A program made the translations under genes and the position numbers. A stretch of DNA of 64,000 bases from Rickettsiales bacterium (GTDB taxonomy: Bacteria; Pseudomonadota; Alphaproteobacteria; Rickettsiales; UBA8987): contig JAHDCD010000011.1 in assembly GCA_020630095.1 (NCBI GenBank), positions 1 through 64,000 on the forward strand. Direction: 5' to 3'. Of this stretch, positions 16,039-23,713 are shown piece after piece; position 1 is the first letter of the stretch; each line of letters begins with the position of its first letter. The notes under the pieces were generated by a model. The model had not been told where the DNA came from, ran no database searches, and saw nothing but the letters and a program-made list of their open reading frames with translations.

Positions 16039-18528
16039 TTAGCCTATCTTCTTATCAATAAGGGCTATAGCCTCATCTAGAGTAATTTTCTCAGCTTCAG
16101 TACCTTTTGGCAGAGAAACATTAACATTTTTCTTACCATTTTTGAACTTAATATAAGGTCCGTATTTACCATCGAAAATATTAATATCATCGCCATTAGT
16201 ATGTTTACCAACATTGCGGATAGGTTCCGCCGCAGCACCACGCCCTTTACCTTTTGGCTTATTAGCTTCCTCGGCAATTAAAGCAACTGCGCGGTTAATG
16301 CCAACTTCTAGCACATCATCTTCTTTCAATGAAACAAACTTACCATCATGCTGTAAGTAGGGCCCATAGCGACCAATATTAGCTAGAATTTCTTTACCCG
16401 TTTCAGGATGCTCACCCAATTTGCGCGGTAGAGCAATTAATTTTTCTGCCAATGCAAAATCAACATCGGCCGGCTTAACATTTTTAGGCACACCTTGCCT
16501 TTTAGCTTCCTTAGCCTTGCCATCACCCAGTTGGATATAATGCCCGTAAGGCCCTTTTTTAAGGTATAGATTTTTACCATCTATCTCGCCTAAAGTTTTA
16601 TCCTCACTTTCGCCATCATTATCATTAGAAGCACCTAACTGCTTGGTATAGTTACAATCAGGATGGTTAGTACAGCCAATAAATGCACCGAATTTACCGG
16701 TGCGAAGTGAAATTTTTGAACCGCATTTAGGGCAGTCACGTTTTTGCTTTTCACCATAAAGAAGTATAGATAAACGCTCGTCAATCTCTTCAATTACATC
16801 TTGATTCTTTAACTCCATTGCGCCTTCGCATGAAGCTTTAAAGTCACCCCAGAAATTTTGCATAGCATCTTTCCAGTTAACTTTACCTGCAGAAACTTCA
16901 TCCAGCTCGTCTTCCATTTTTGCAGTAAAATCATATTCAACATAACGCGGGAAGAATTGCTCTAAGAACGCGGTAACAATACGCCCACGTGATTCTGGAA
17001 TGAAACGTTTCTTATCTAAAATTACATACTCTCTGTCTTGTAAAACTGATAACGTAGCCGCGTAAGTAGAAGGACGACCAATGCCAAGTTCTTCCATTTT
17101 TTTAACTAATGCCGCTTCAGAATAACGCGGTGGCGGTTGAGTAAAACTTTGCTTACCAGTAGGATTGTCATCCGAAAGCGCGGTTGCATCGTTTTTAGCT
17201 AACGGCGGTAAAATACTATCTTCATCATCAGTTGAAATATTGTAATTATAAACGCGCAAGAACCCATCAAACTTTAACGTTGAACCTGTTGCACGGAAGA
17301 TAATTGAATTATCATTATTGGCTAGGTTAGCACCAACTTTATCAAATACAGCGCTTTGCATTTGCGATGCAATAGTACGCTTCCAGATAAGTGTGTATAA
17401 CTTATACTCATCATCATTTAATTTATTTTTAATTGAATCTGGTGTCCTACTTGGATTTGTAGGGCGGATTGCTTCATGGGCTTCTTGTGCATTTTTAGCC
17501 TTAGATGAATAGCTTATCCCTTTGGCAGGTAAGTAATTATCGCCAATATTTTTTGATATATAATCACGCGCTCCACTAATAGCTTCAGGCGCAAGGTTAA
17601 CAGCATCAGTACGCATATAGGTAATAATACCGGTAGTTTCACCGCCTAAATCTTTACCTTCATATAGCTTCTGCGCTACCATCATTGTTTGCTTTGCAGA
17701 AAAACCTAGCTTGCTTGAAGCATCCTGCTGTAATGTTGATGTAGTAAACGGAGGGTAGGGCTTGCGTTTAGACTGCTTTAGCTCAACTTCAGTAACTTTA
17801 TAGTCGGCAGCTTTACACGCTGTAATAATAGAGTTCGCGGAAGCTGAATCTTTGATATCTAGCTTGTCTAATTTATTTCTATCAAAATGCGTTAACCTCG
17901 CTGTAAAAGCTTGGTCTGCAGGGTTTTTAAATTCACCTTCAATAGTCCAATATTCATCAGACTTAAAGCGCTCAATTTCTGCTTCACGTTCACATACAAT
18001 GCGTAATGCTACAGACTGTACACGCCCAGCAGAACGACTGCCAGGAAGTTTACGCCATAAAACTGGCGATAAATTAAAACCTACCAAATAATCCAATGCA
18101 CGGCGAGCTTGCTGAGCATCAATTAAATCCATATCCAATTCACGCGGATTATTAATAGCTTCATTAACGGCAGCTTTAGTAATTGAGTTAAATGCAACGC
18201 GCAAAATTTTAGTATCTTTTTTTATGGCTTTCTTCTGCCTAAGAACCTCTAAGACATGCCATGAAATAGCTTCACCTTCACGATCTGGATCGGTCGCCAG
18301 CACTACAGTATCAGATTTTTTTGCAGCATCTACCAGCGCCTTAACATGCTTTGTAGAATCGGGTGAGATTTCATAGTTCATCCCGAAATTATTTTCAGTA
18401 TCTACTGAACCATTCTTAGATGGAAGGTCACGAATATGACCAAAAGATGCTAATACATTGTAATCGCTACCTAAATACTTATTGATAGTTTTACACTTTG
18501 CTGGTGATTCTACTACTACTAACTTCAT
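16039..18528 (-). CDS. topA: DNA topoisomerase I
   Basis: An 829-residue type IA topoisomerase that relaxes negative supercoils. The TOPRIM domain is at the N-terminus (Glu7 in VVVESPAKCKT and the DPDREGE motif at 80-86). The catalytic tyrosine is Y304 in TTGIITYMRTDAV. A zinc-ribbon CPKCGSKIS-x-CTNHPDC is followed by basic TopA C-terminal repeats of the type GKYGPYIK. It is preceded by dksA and plsC on the same strand, and an unusual 3' element follows its stop. Confidence 0.98.
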   Translation of the reverse strand: MKLVVVESPAKCKTINKYLGSDYNVLASFGHIRDLPSKNGSVDTENNFGMNYEISPDSTKHVKALVDAAKKSDTVVLATDPDREGEAISWHVLEVLRQKKAIKKDTKILRVAFNSITKAAVNEAINNPRELDMDLIDAQQARRALDYLVGFNLSPVLWRKLPGSRSAGRVQSVALRIVCEREAEIERFKSDEYWTIEGEFKNPADQAFTARLTHFDRNKLDKLDIKDSASANSIITACKAADYKVTEVELKQSKRKPYPPFTTSTLQQDASSKLGFSAKQTMMVAQKLYEGKDLGGETTGIITYMRTDAVNLAPEAISGARDYISKNIGDNYLPAKGISYSSKAKNAQEAHEAIRPTNPSRTPDSIKNKLNDDEYKLYTLIWKRTIASQMQSAVFDKVGANLANNDNSIIFRATGSTLKFDGFLRVYNYNISTDDEDSILPPLAKNDATALSDDNPTGKQSFTQPPPRYSEAALVKKMEELGIGRPSTYAATLSVLQDREYVILDKKRFIPESRGRIVTAFLEQFFPRYVEYDFTAKMEDELDEVSAGKVNWKDAMQNFWGDFKASCEGAMELKNQDVIEEIDERLSILLYGEKQKRDCPKCGSKISLRTGKFGAFIGCTNHPDCNYTKQLGASNDNDGESEDKTLGEIDGKNLYLKKGPYGHYIQLGDGKAKEAKRQGVPKNVKPADVDFALAEKLIALPRKLGEHPETGKEILANIGRYGPYLQHDGKFVSLKEDDVLEVGINRAVALIAEEANKPKGKGRGAAAEPIRNVGKHTNGDDINIFDGKYGPYIKFKNGKKNVNVSLPKGTEAEKITLDEAIALIDKKIG

Positions 18529-18576
18529 GGCTATAACTTCTATTCAAGCGCCAATTAGTTTCAAGTTAAATATTAA

Positions 18577-19017
18577 TTAGAATTTGCTTTCAGCATCAGG
18601 ATCAATGTGAGTATCCTCATGTGATTCATGTGCTTCTTGTGCTTCAATGCATAAAGTGGCAATAGGGCGAGCATCTAAGCGCTTTAAGCCTATTGGCTTA
18701 CCAGTAATCTCACAGAAGCCATAATCATCAATAGCAATTCTATCTAGAGCTTTATCAATCTTTTTAACAAGTTTTCTTGCTCTATCACGCGCACGCAGCT
18801 CTAAATTAGTATCAAGCTCAACAGACGCTCTATCATTAGGGTCAGACTCATTTAAAGATTCATTCTTTAAGTTTTCCAGCGTATCTGCTGATTCTAACAT
18901 CAGCTCTTCTTTCCATGCGGTTAGCTTAGCTTTGAAATAGGCTAGGTGCTGAGGGTTCATATATTCCTCTTTATCAGATGGTTTGTAATTTTCTGGTAAA
19001 TTTTCTGCTACACTCAT
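18577..19017 (-). CDS. dksA: RNA polymerase-binding factor DksA, alphaproteobacterial type
   Basis: A 146-residue DksA that works with ppGpp in the RNA polymerase secondary channel. The coiled-coil tip keeps DPNDRA (D59, D62, A64), the residues equivalent to the active D-x-x-D-x-A. The C-terminal finger GFCEITG...TLCIEAQE keeps only two of the four zinc cysteines, as in many alphaproteobacteria. It overlaps plsC by four bases and precedes topA by 48, suggesting a plsC-dksA-topA unit. Confidence 0.93.
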   Translation of the reverse strand: MSVAENLPENYKPSDKEEYMNPQHLAYFKAKLTAWKEELMLESADTLENLKNESLNESDPNDRASVELDTNLELRARDRARKLVKKIDKALDRIAIDDYGFCEITGKPIGLKRLDARPIATLCIEAQEAHESHEDTHIDPDAESKF

Positions 19018-19709
19018 ATATTCTCTCCTGTGTCTTTATTATCAAAATAATTTTTGACTTTATTCATGAAAATTTCTTTTTGCAAGCCAGATTTGATATT
19101 TTTATGTACAATAACTTCAACCTCGCCACTTGCAATAATGCCATTATCTCTATGCCAATAATTACCAGCATCATGATAAACGGGAGTAACGGGATAATTT
19201 TTATTCAAATTTTTATATAAAAACCATATCCCGTCTTTAATATCAGCAGGTTCATTGTTATCCTGTCTAGTCCCTTGTGGGAATATAATAACTTGATTCC
19301 CTTCATCTAAGCTAAGCTTAACTTGCTTAATTAGTTTTTTAATATCAGATAGTGAACCATCGCGTTTTAATGCAATAGCACCGGATATCCGTAAAAACAT
19401 TCCAAATACCGGAATATTCATTAATTGCTCTTTAACTACAAATACAGGGCGCTCACACGCCAATGCTAAATAAGCTATTTCCCAGTTGGATGAGTGCTTT
19501 GATGTAATAATTGAAGCTTCTTTATTAAGTCTATGTAATTTATAATTAATATGACCTATATATTTGCATATAAATAGTACTATATGGCCATATAGTTTTA
19601 TAAACCAAAAGCGCATTACTCTACGCGGTAATAACAATAATAATAAAGATAAAATAAATACTATAATCGTTATTAGGTAGAAACTTATTTGAAATAGAAT
19701 ATTTCTCAT
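19014..19709 (-). CDS. plsC: 1-acyl-sn-glycerol-3-phosphate acyltransferase-like protein
   Basis: A PlsC-like acyltransferase making phosphatidic acid at the inner membrane. From the ATG at 19709 it is 231 residues. A longer frame from 19730 would overlap uppS. An N-terminal membrane helix (residues 5-28) precedes motif I KHSSNWE (an H-x4-E variant of H-x4-D), then GAIALKRDG and motif III IIFPQGTR, where Q replaces the usual E. Both variants occur in alphaproteobacterial PlsC-like proteins, but the substrate could differ. It overlaps dksA by four bases. Confidence 0.8.
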   Translation of the reverse strand: MRNILFQISFYLITIIVFILSLLLLLLPRRVMRFWFIKLYGHIVLFICKYIGHINYKLHRLNKEASIITSKHSSNWEIAYLALACERPVFVVKEQLMNIPVFGMFLRISGAIALKRDGSLSDIKKLIKQVKLSLDEGNQVIIFPQGTRQDNNEPADIKDGIWFLYKNLNKNYPVTPVYHDAGNYWHRDNGIIASGEVEVIVHKNIKSGLQKEIFMNKVKNYFDNKDTGENI

Positions 19710-19712
19710 TGT

Positions 19713-20348
19713 GTGGATAGCATTCAACATATCGCTGTAATTCTTGACGGCAACCGCAGATGGGCAAAAAATAATAATTTATCCATCTTAGAAGGGCATG
19801 AAGAGGGCGCTAATAAAGTAAAATTATTATGCGAACTTACAGCCCGTGCTAAAATTCCATATTTAACTATATATGCTTTTTCTAAAGAAAACTGGAATCG
19901 TCCATCAGATCAAGTTGATGATTTAATGAGCTTACTAGCCGGTTATATAGATAATCATTTAATGGAATTTGTTGATAAGGATATAAAAATAAAAATCATA
20001 GGCGATAAACATTCAATGCCTAAGGACATTAGCGAAAGGCTAAATAAGGTGGAAGAGGAAAGTTCTAACGGCAAACTTCTTAATTTAAATGTCGCGCTTA
20101 ATTATTCTGCTAGAGATGAAATTATTAGAGCGGCTGGAGATATAGAAAAACTATATACGTTTGGCACTCCAGACCCTGATATTATTGTAAGAACTGGCGG
20201 TGAAAAGCGCCTTTCAAACTTCCTCCTATTCCAAGCAGCCTATAGTGAGTTAATATTTTTAGATAGTCTTTGGCCAGATTTTAACGAATCTGAGTTTAAT
20301 AAAATAATTGAAGAGTATAGTTCCCGTCAACGTCGTTTCGGCACTTAG
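19713..20348 (+). CDS. uppS: undecaprenyl diphosphate synthase (cis-prenyltransferase)
   Basis: UppS makes the C55 lipid carrier for peptidoglycan and glycans. With a GTG start the protein is 211 residues and opens directly into HIAVILDGNRRWAK (catalytic Asp12). Later motifs are YAFSKENWNRP, LNYSARDEI and PDIIVRTGGEKRLSNFLL. The segment between NYSARDEI and PDPDI is about 20 residues shorter than usual, making this a small family member. Its start lies three bases from the divergent plsC start, so its promoter must lie inside plsC. Confidence 0.92.
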   Translation: MDSIQHIAVILDGNRRWAKNNNLSILEGHEEGANKVKLLCELTARAKIPYLTIYAFSKENWNRPSDQVDDLMSLLAGYIDNHLMEFVDKDIKIKIIGDKHSMPKDISERLNKVEEESSNGKLLNLNVALNYSARDEIIRAAGDIEKLYTFGTPDPDIIVRTGGEKRLSNFLLFQAAYSELIFLDSLWPDFNESEFNKIIEEYSSRQRRFGT

Positions 20349-21278
20349 TTAATGGATTGTAATATTCTTCGGATCGGTTGGGAAGCGTAGAATATTTTGC
20401 TCATCAGTTCCCACAAAAGAGCGCTCATTCATCTGCATATCCACCAAGGCAGACTTATACATAGAAGTGGCGTTAGAAGAGCCTATAACACAAGTGCTTA
20501 CACCAAAGTTAAAGTTATAGTCTCTATCAAACTCATCAGACAGGCTACGAATATTCTTCTTAGTAAGCAACTTATTCAATCGTTTAATAAGATACACCGC
20601 ATTATCCATTAGCGTATATGGCATAATAATGCCAAATTCACTTTCAGTAATACGACCTACAAAGTCAATATCGCGCGTAGCATGTTTTAATATTCTAGAT
20701 ACATGCAACAGCGCCTTATCTAGCTGTTCATCACCTTTGTCCTTCTTAAATTTAAAGTAGTTAGACATATCAACCAGCAGGAAGCTCAATGGCGCGCCAG
20801 AGCGGTTAGCGCGTTTAATTTCATTATTAAGGTTATCAAATAACTTTTGCCTATTAGGTAGTTTAGTTAGTCTATCTTCTGAAGATAGTTCATCATGAAT
20901 CTCATTAGTAAGTTTACGCAAATTAACCACTTCAGAAATATCCTGCAATACACCTTTCTGTAAGCTAATAGAACCTTGTTTTATTACATAGTTACTATCG
21001 CGCACCCAAACATATTCGCCATTGGCTTTTGCCAGTAAATATTCACATATAAATATATCAGAGTTACCTTTAATGCGTTCTTGCATTAACTCGGCAAAGC
21101 TTTTTAAAGTTTTATTATTAGATTTAATAATAGACGTTTCAATAATCAGGCCATCATATTCACGTTCAATTAACTCTGAACCCGAATAACCTAATAAATT
21201 TTTGACTTCACCAGATACATCAACAAAATCACGAGTTGTAAAATCTAATAAATATTTTGTTTCCGATGCAAATGGCAT
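20349..21278 (-). CDS. PAS-GGDEF protein with degenerate GGDEF motif
   Basis: From the ATG at 21278 the protein has a PAS domain (about residues 5-120, with LLGYSGSELI and GVLQDISEV) and a diguanylate-cyclase-like domain starting at DRLTKLPNRQKLFDNL. The signature GG(D/E)EF is replaced by TESEF in VGRITESEFGIIMP, so cyclase activity is unlikely. It may be a sensor that binds nucleotide or partner proteins. A longer TTG start at 21335 would run through a good plus-strand promoter and is less likely. It ends next to the convergent uppS. Confidence 0.8.
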   Translation of the reverse strand: MPFASETKYLLDFTTRDFVDVSGEVKNLLGYSGSELIEREYDGLIIETSIIKSNNKTLKSFAELMQERIKGNSDIFICEYLLAKANGEYVWVRDSNYVIKQGSISLQKGVLQDISEVVNLRKLTNEIHDELSSEDRLTKLPNRQKLFDNLNNEIKRANRSGAPLSFLLVDMSNYFKFKKDKGDEQLDKALLHVSRILKHATRDIDFVGRITESEFGIIMPYTLMDNAVYLIKRLNKLLTKKNIRSLSDEFDRDYNFNFGVSTCVIGSSNATSMYKSALVDMQMNERSFVGTDEQNILRFPTDPKNITIH

Positions 21279-21321
21279 ATATAAGTTGATACAATTATTT
21301 ATAAAAATTTCAAGTAAGCCG

Positions 21322-21351
21322 TTGACAGCCCTCAAGATTTTAAGGTATAAC
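21322..21351 (+). promoter_or_regulatory. sigma70-type promoter toward ihfA
   Basis: TTGACA at 21322-21327 and TATAAC at 21346-21351 with an 18-base spacer, pointing toward ihfA. Transcription would start near 21358, just before repeat copy C, which would then lie in the ihfA leader. Confidence 0.6.
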
Positions 21352-21369
21352 TGCTTCTTACAGGGAATT

Positions 21370-21507
21370 TATAGTGAATTCTAATTTATAATGCGTTAGT
21401 ATTTTAAATTAATTTACTATCGAAATCCGCTTGAGTGGATTTCGCATTGCGAAGCAATGAATCTAATTCATATGATACTTATCATGTTAATTAGAAAAAA
21501 AAACTAT
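21370..21507. repeat. TATAGT...ACTATA element, copy C
   Basis: 138 bp starting TATAGTGAATTCTAATTTA and ending in an A-run with ACTATA. It has the inner marker TTTACTATC and two strong hairpins, AAATCC/GGATTT and CATTG/CAATG. It lies between the promoter and the ihfA start, so it should be transcribed as the mRNA leader. Confidence 0.7.
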
Positions 21508-21522
21508 AACAGAGAGAGAAGT

Positions 21523-21810
21523 ATGTCATCAACACTTACGAGAGCAGATTTAAGCGACAAGATTCATTTAAAAATTGGCTTACCTTACACTGAAAGTGCA
21601 GAGGTAGTAGATAATGTAATTGATGAATTTATTGCATCTATTTCAAATGAAGGTGAGCTTAAGCTTACTGGTTTAGGAACTTTTAAAGTTCGTCACAAGA
21701 AACAGCGTATAGGTAGAAATCCTAAAACTAAAAAGGAAGCTGTTATTTCAGCTCGTGACGTTACTGTATTCAGCCCATCTAAAACTCTGGTTAAGAAAAT
21801 CAATGGCTAA
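21523..21810 (+). CDS. ihfA: integration host factor alpha subunit
   Basis: The start is at the ATG at 21523 (MSSTLTRADLSDKIHLKIGL), preceded by AGAGAGAAG. An upstream in-frame extension falls inside the repeat. The 95 residues form a standard HU/IHF fold with the DNA-binding arm RIGRNPKTKKEA. IHF bends DNA for recombination, replication and transcription. Its last 8 bases overlap the next gene, the conserved alphaproteobacterial ihfA-merR pair. Confidence 0.95.
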   Translation: MSSTLTRADLSDKIHLKIGLPYTESAEVVDNVIDEFIASISNEGELKLTGLGTFKVRHKKQRIGRNPKTKKEAVISARDVTVFSPSKTLVKKING

Positions 21811-22204
21811 AGAAATTCAAGCTTATAGAACAATCGGTGAAGTGTCTGACATTGTTGGCGTGCCAACTCATGTATTACGTTTCTGGGAAGGTAAATTTAC
21901 ACAAGTAAAGCCAGTTAAACGTCGTGGTGGTCATAGATACTATAAGCAGTCCGACATTGAAGTTCTAACTACCATTCAAGACCTTCTGCACAATAAAGGT
22001 TTTACCATTAAAGGTGCTAAGAAATTCATAGCGGAGGGGGGCATTAGTGCTCCAGTAAACACTTCTTCAACTGAAATTAAAGAGGTTATAAAGGAAGTTA
22101 TCGTAGAAAAAGAAGTTACCAATAAACCTAAAATGGAAGCTTCAGCTAACGATAATGAATTCCATAAAGAGCTCCTAGAAATCCGTGATATCTTAACGGC
22201 GTAA
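21803..22204 (+). CDS. MerR-family transcriptional regulator
   Basis: The start is at the ATG at 21803 (MAKEIQAYRTIGEVSDIVGV), overlapping the ihfA stop by 8 bases. The N-terminal winged helix has VLRFWEGKFTQVKPVKRRGGHRYY, typical of MerR proteins encoded beside ihfA. The C-terminal part (about 85-133) is a short charged coiled coil without metal-binding cysteines. The regulatory target and effector are unknown. Confidence 0.9.
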   Translation: MAKEIQAYRTIGEVSDIVGVPTHVLRFWEGKFTQVKPVKRRGGHRYYKQSDIEVLTTIQDLLHNKGFTIKGAKKFIAEGGISAPVNTSSTEIKEVIKEVIVEKEVTNKPKMEASANDNEFHKELLEIRDILTA

Positions 22205-22400
22205 CATCTATAAAACGGGCATTTTCTATATTTGAGAAAAAATACCAACGTCCCATTTTCTTAAAATAATAATATTTTAAGCTAAAATCTCAAAAAAATC
22301 CTTATATTTCAATATAGCTTAGGATAAATCCGTTAAAAAACGTTCAAAAAAACATTAAAAAACGGCCAAAAAACGACAATTTTTGAGCATTTTTTAAACA
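22205..22400 (+). other. 3'-flank AT-rich element downstream of merR
   Basis: Immediately 3' of merR are TTTTCTATATTTGAGAAA (stem-forming), then CCTTATATTTCAAT at 22300-22313, then repeated AAAAAACG units (TTAAAAAACGGCCAAAAAAC). These blocks recur after kdsA and topA in the same orientation relative to the gene. No ORF is seen. The rest of the gap to 22516 is AT-rich with the leader of the next gene. Confidence 0.5.
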
Positions 22401-22516
22401 AAAATTATAATTCTCAGGGCAGATAAACAATGTAATTTTACAATATTAGTAACCATACTATCTGGAAGTGCTTTAGTTTAACTATTTGTTAAACATTATG
22501 TGTAATAATTGCAGTA

Positions 22517-23704
22517 ATGTTATTGCCTAATATCATAGACACAGGAAAAACGGGATGGGATTTGGTAAGTCATGTTAGGGGCCTGTATCATTCTCATGAT
22601 ATACTTCCGGATAAAGACTCCTGGGAAAAAGAGGTGATAAAAACATTGGCAAGAGATTCGCATAAGTTTGATGCTATGGATCATATTGTTAAACGAGCAG
22701 ATCCGAAATCAGAATTTGATTCAAGAAAAATGTTTTTGCAGTTTGTATTCTTAAATAAAAGGATGTTTACCTCTGATGTCTCAATAATTACGAGTGATAT
22801 ATTTGATTTAAACCAAGAAGAGATGGATGGAGGTCGTGCTTTTCGTGCGGACGAAAATCAAGTTGCTTTTGGAATTGTAAATAATACGAACTCTTTAGAT
22901 ATAAAATTTTTGTTCTTTAATACTAATCAAAATAAAGGGAGGTATGTCTCTCATTATGATGGTATTGTGCTAGATAGTAATTATGGCAGAGAGAGTTTTA
23001 TGACTCACGTTCCATTTCAATCTATTGATTCAGGTATATTGTTTGAAATGAATGGGTGGATGGGAGATAAGTTTTGTGAGGAGTTTGCTACTAATCTATC
23101 TGAATTAATTTCAAAATTTGCAACTCATGATGTTTCAATACACGGTATAACTAATCATTTTGGAGGCTCTACGGAGTTTTCTAGAGGGCATTTTTCAAGG
23201 TATGCCGAAGAGCCTTTTGCATTGTTGATGCATAAGAAGATAATGTCTGAACTTTCACAAGGTAGAAATCATGAGAAAGGTGTAGATGCTATGGCGAGGT
23301 TGGGAGTGAAAATAATTGGTCAGCTAGAGGAGTTTGCAGGCAAATCTAGGAAAGCTAAGGGGATGGTTGATTCTTTAATGGAGAATGTGGTTTGTTATCA
23401 TTTGTCTACAATATTTTCAAAGGAAGATTTGCTTGAGAAGCATATAGAGGGAACGTTAAAAAGAGATCTTCCAGAAATGGCAAGAGAGTTTAGATTTAAT
23501 GAAGTAGAAAACTATGTTTTGGATAGAAGTGGGCGTATTGTTTTGGATTATACTTTGGAAAACTATTTAGAAGATGTTAGGGATGCTATGGAGGCTGATT
23601 CTCAAGAAAAACTTTCAAATGAGGTAAATGCTAAAATTGATAGAATGAGATTGAAGGCGAAGTTTATGGCTGATGTATCTACAGGAAGAGCAATAATTTC
23701 ATAA
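22517..23704 (+). CDS. orphan hypothetical protein
   Basis: A 395-residue soluble protein beginning MLLPNIIDTGKTGWDLVSHV, with a mostly mixed first half and a helical, charged last third. No signal peptide, membrane segment or known motif is evident. The leader TTTGTTAAACATTATGTGTA followed by ATAATTGCAG resembles that of the Cys-His-Asp gene at 14627, suggesting the same regulon. YDGIVLDSNYGRE faintly recalls the LD-x-T-x-G region of that family, but no matching Cys is obvious. It ends 9 bases from the convergent secA. Confidence 0.6.
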   Translation: MLLPNIIDTGKTGWDLVSHVRGLYHSHDILPDKDSWEKEVIKTLARDSHKFDAMDHIVKRADPKSEFDSRKMFLQFVFLNKRMFTSDVSIITSDIFDLNQEEMDGGRAFRADENQVAFGIVNNTNSLDIKFLFFNTNQNKGRYVSHYDGIVLDSNYGRESFMTHVPFQSIDSGILFEMNGWMGDKFCEEFATNLSELISKFATHDVSIHGITNHFGGSTEFSRGHFSRYAEEPFALLMHKKIMSELSQGRNHEKGVDAMARLGVKIIGQLEEFAGKSRKAKGMVDSLMENVVCYHLSTIFSKEDLLEKHIEGTLKRDLPEMAREFRFNEVENYVLDRSGRIVLDYTLENYLEDVRDAMEADSQEKLSNEVNAKIDRMRLKAKFMADVSTGRAIIS

Positions 23705-23713
23705 AGCAATTAA

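Noticed and set aside
22205-22516. Replication origin in the AT-rich region after merR
   Set aside because: No DnaA boxes (TTATCCACA-like) or origin-linked genes. The same sequence blocks recur after two other genes.
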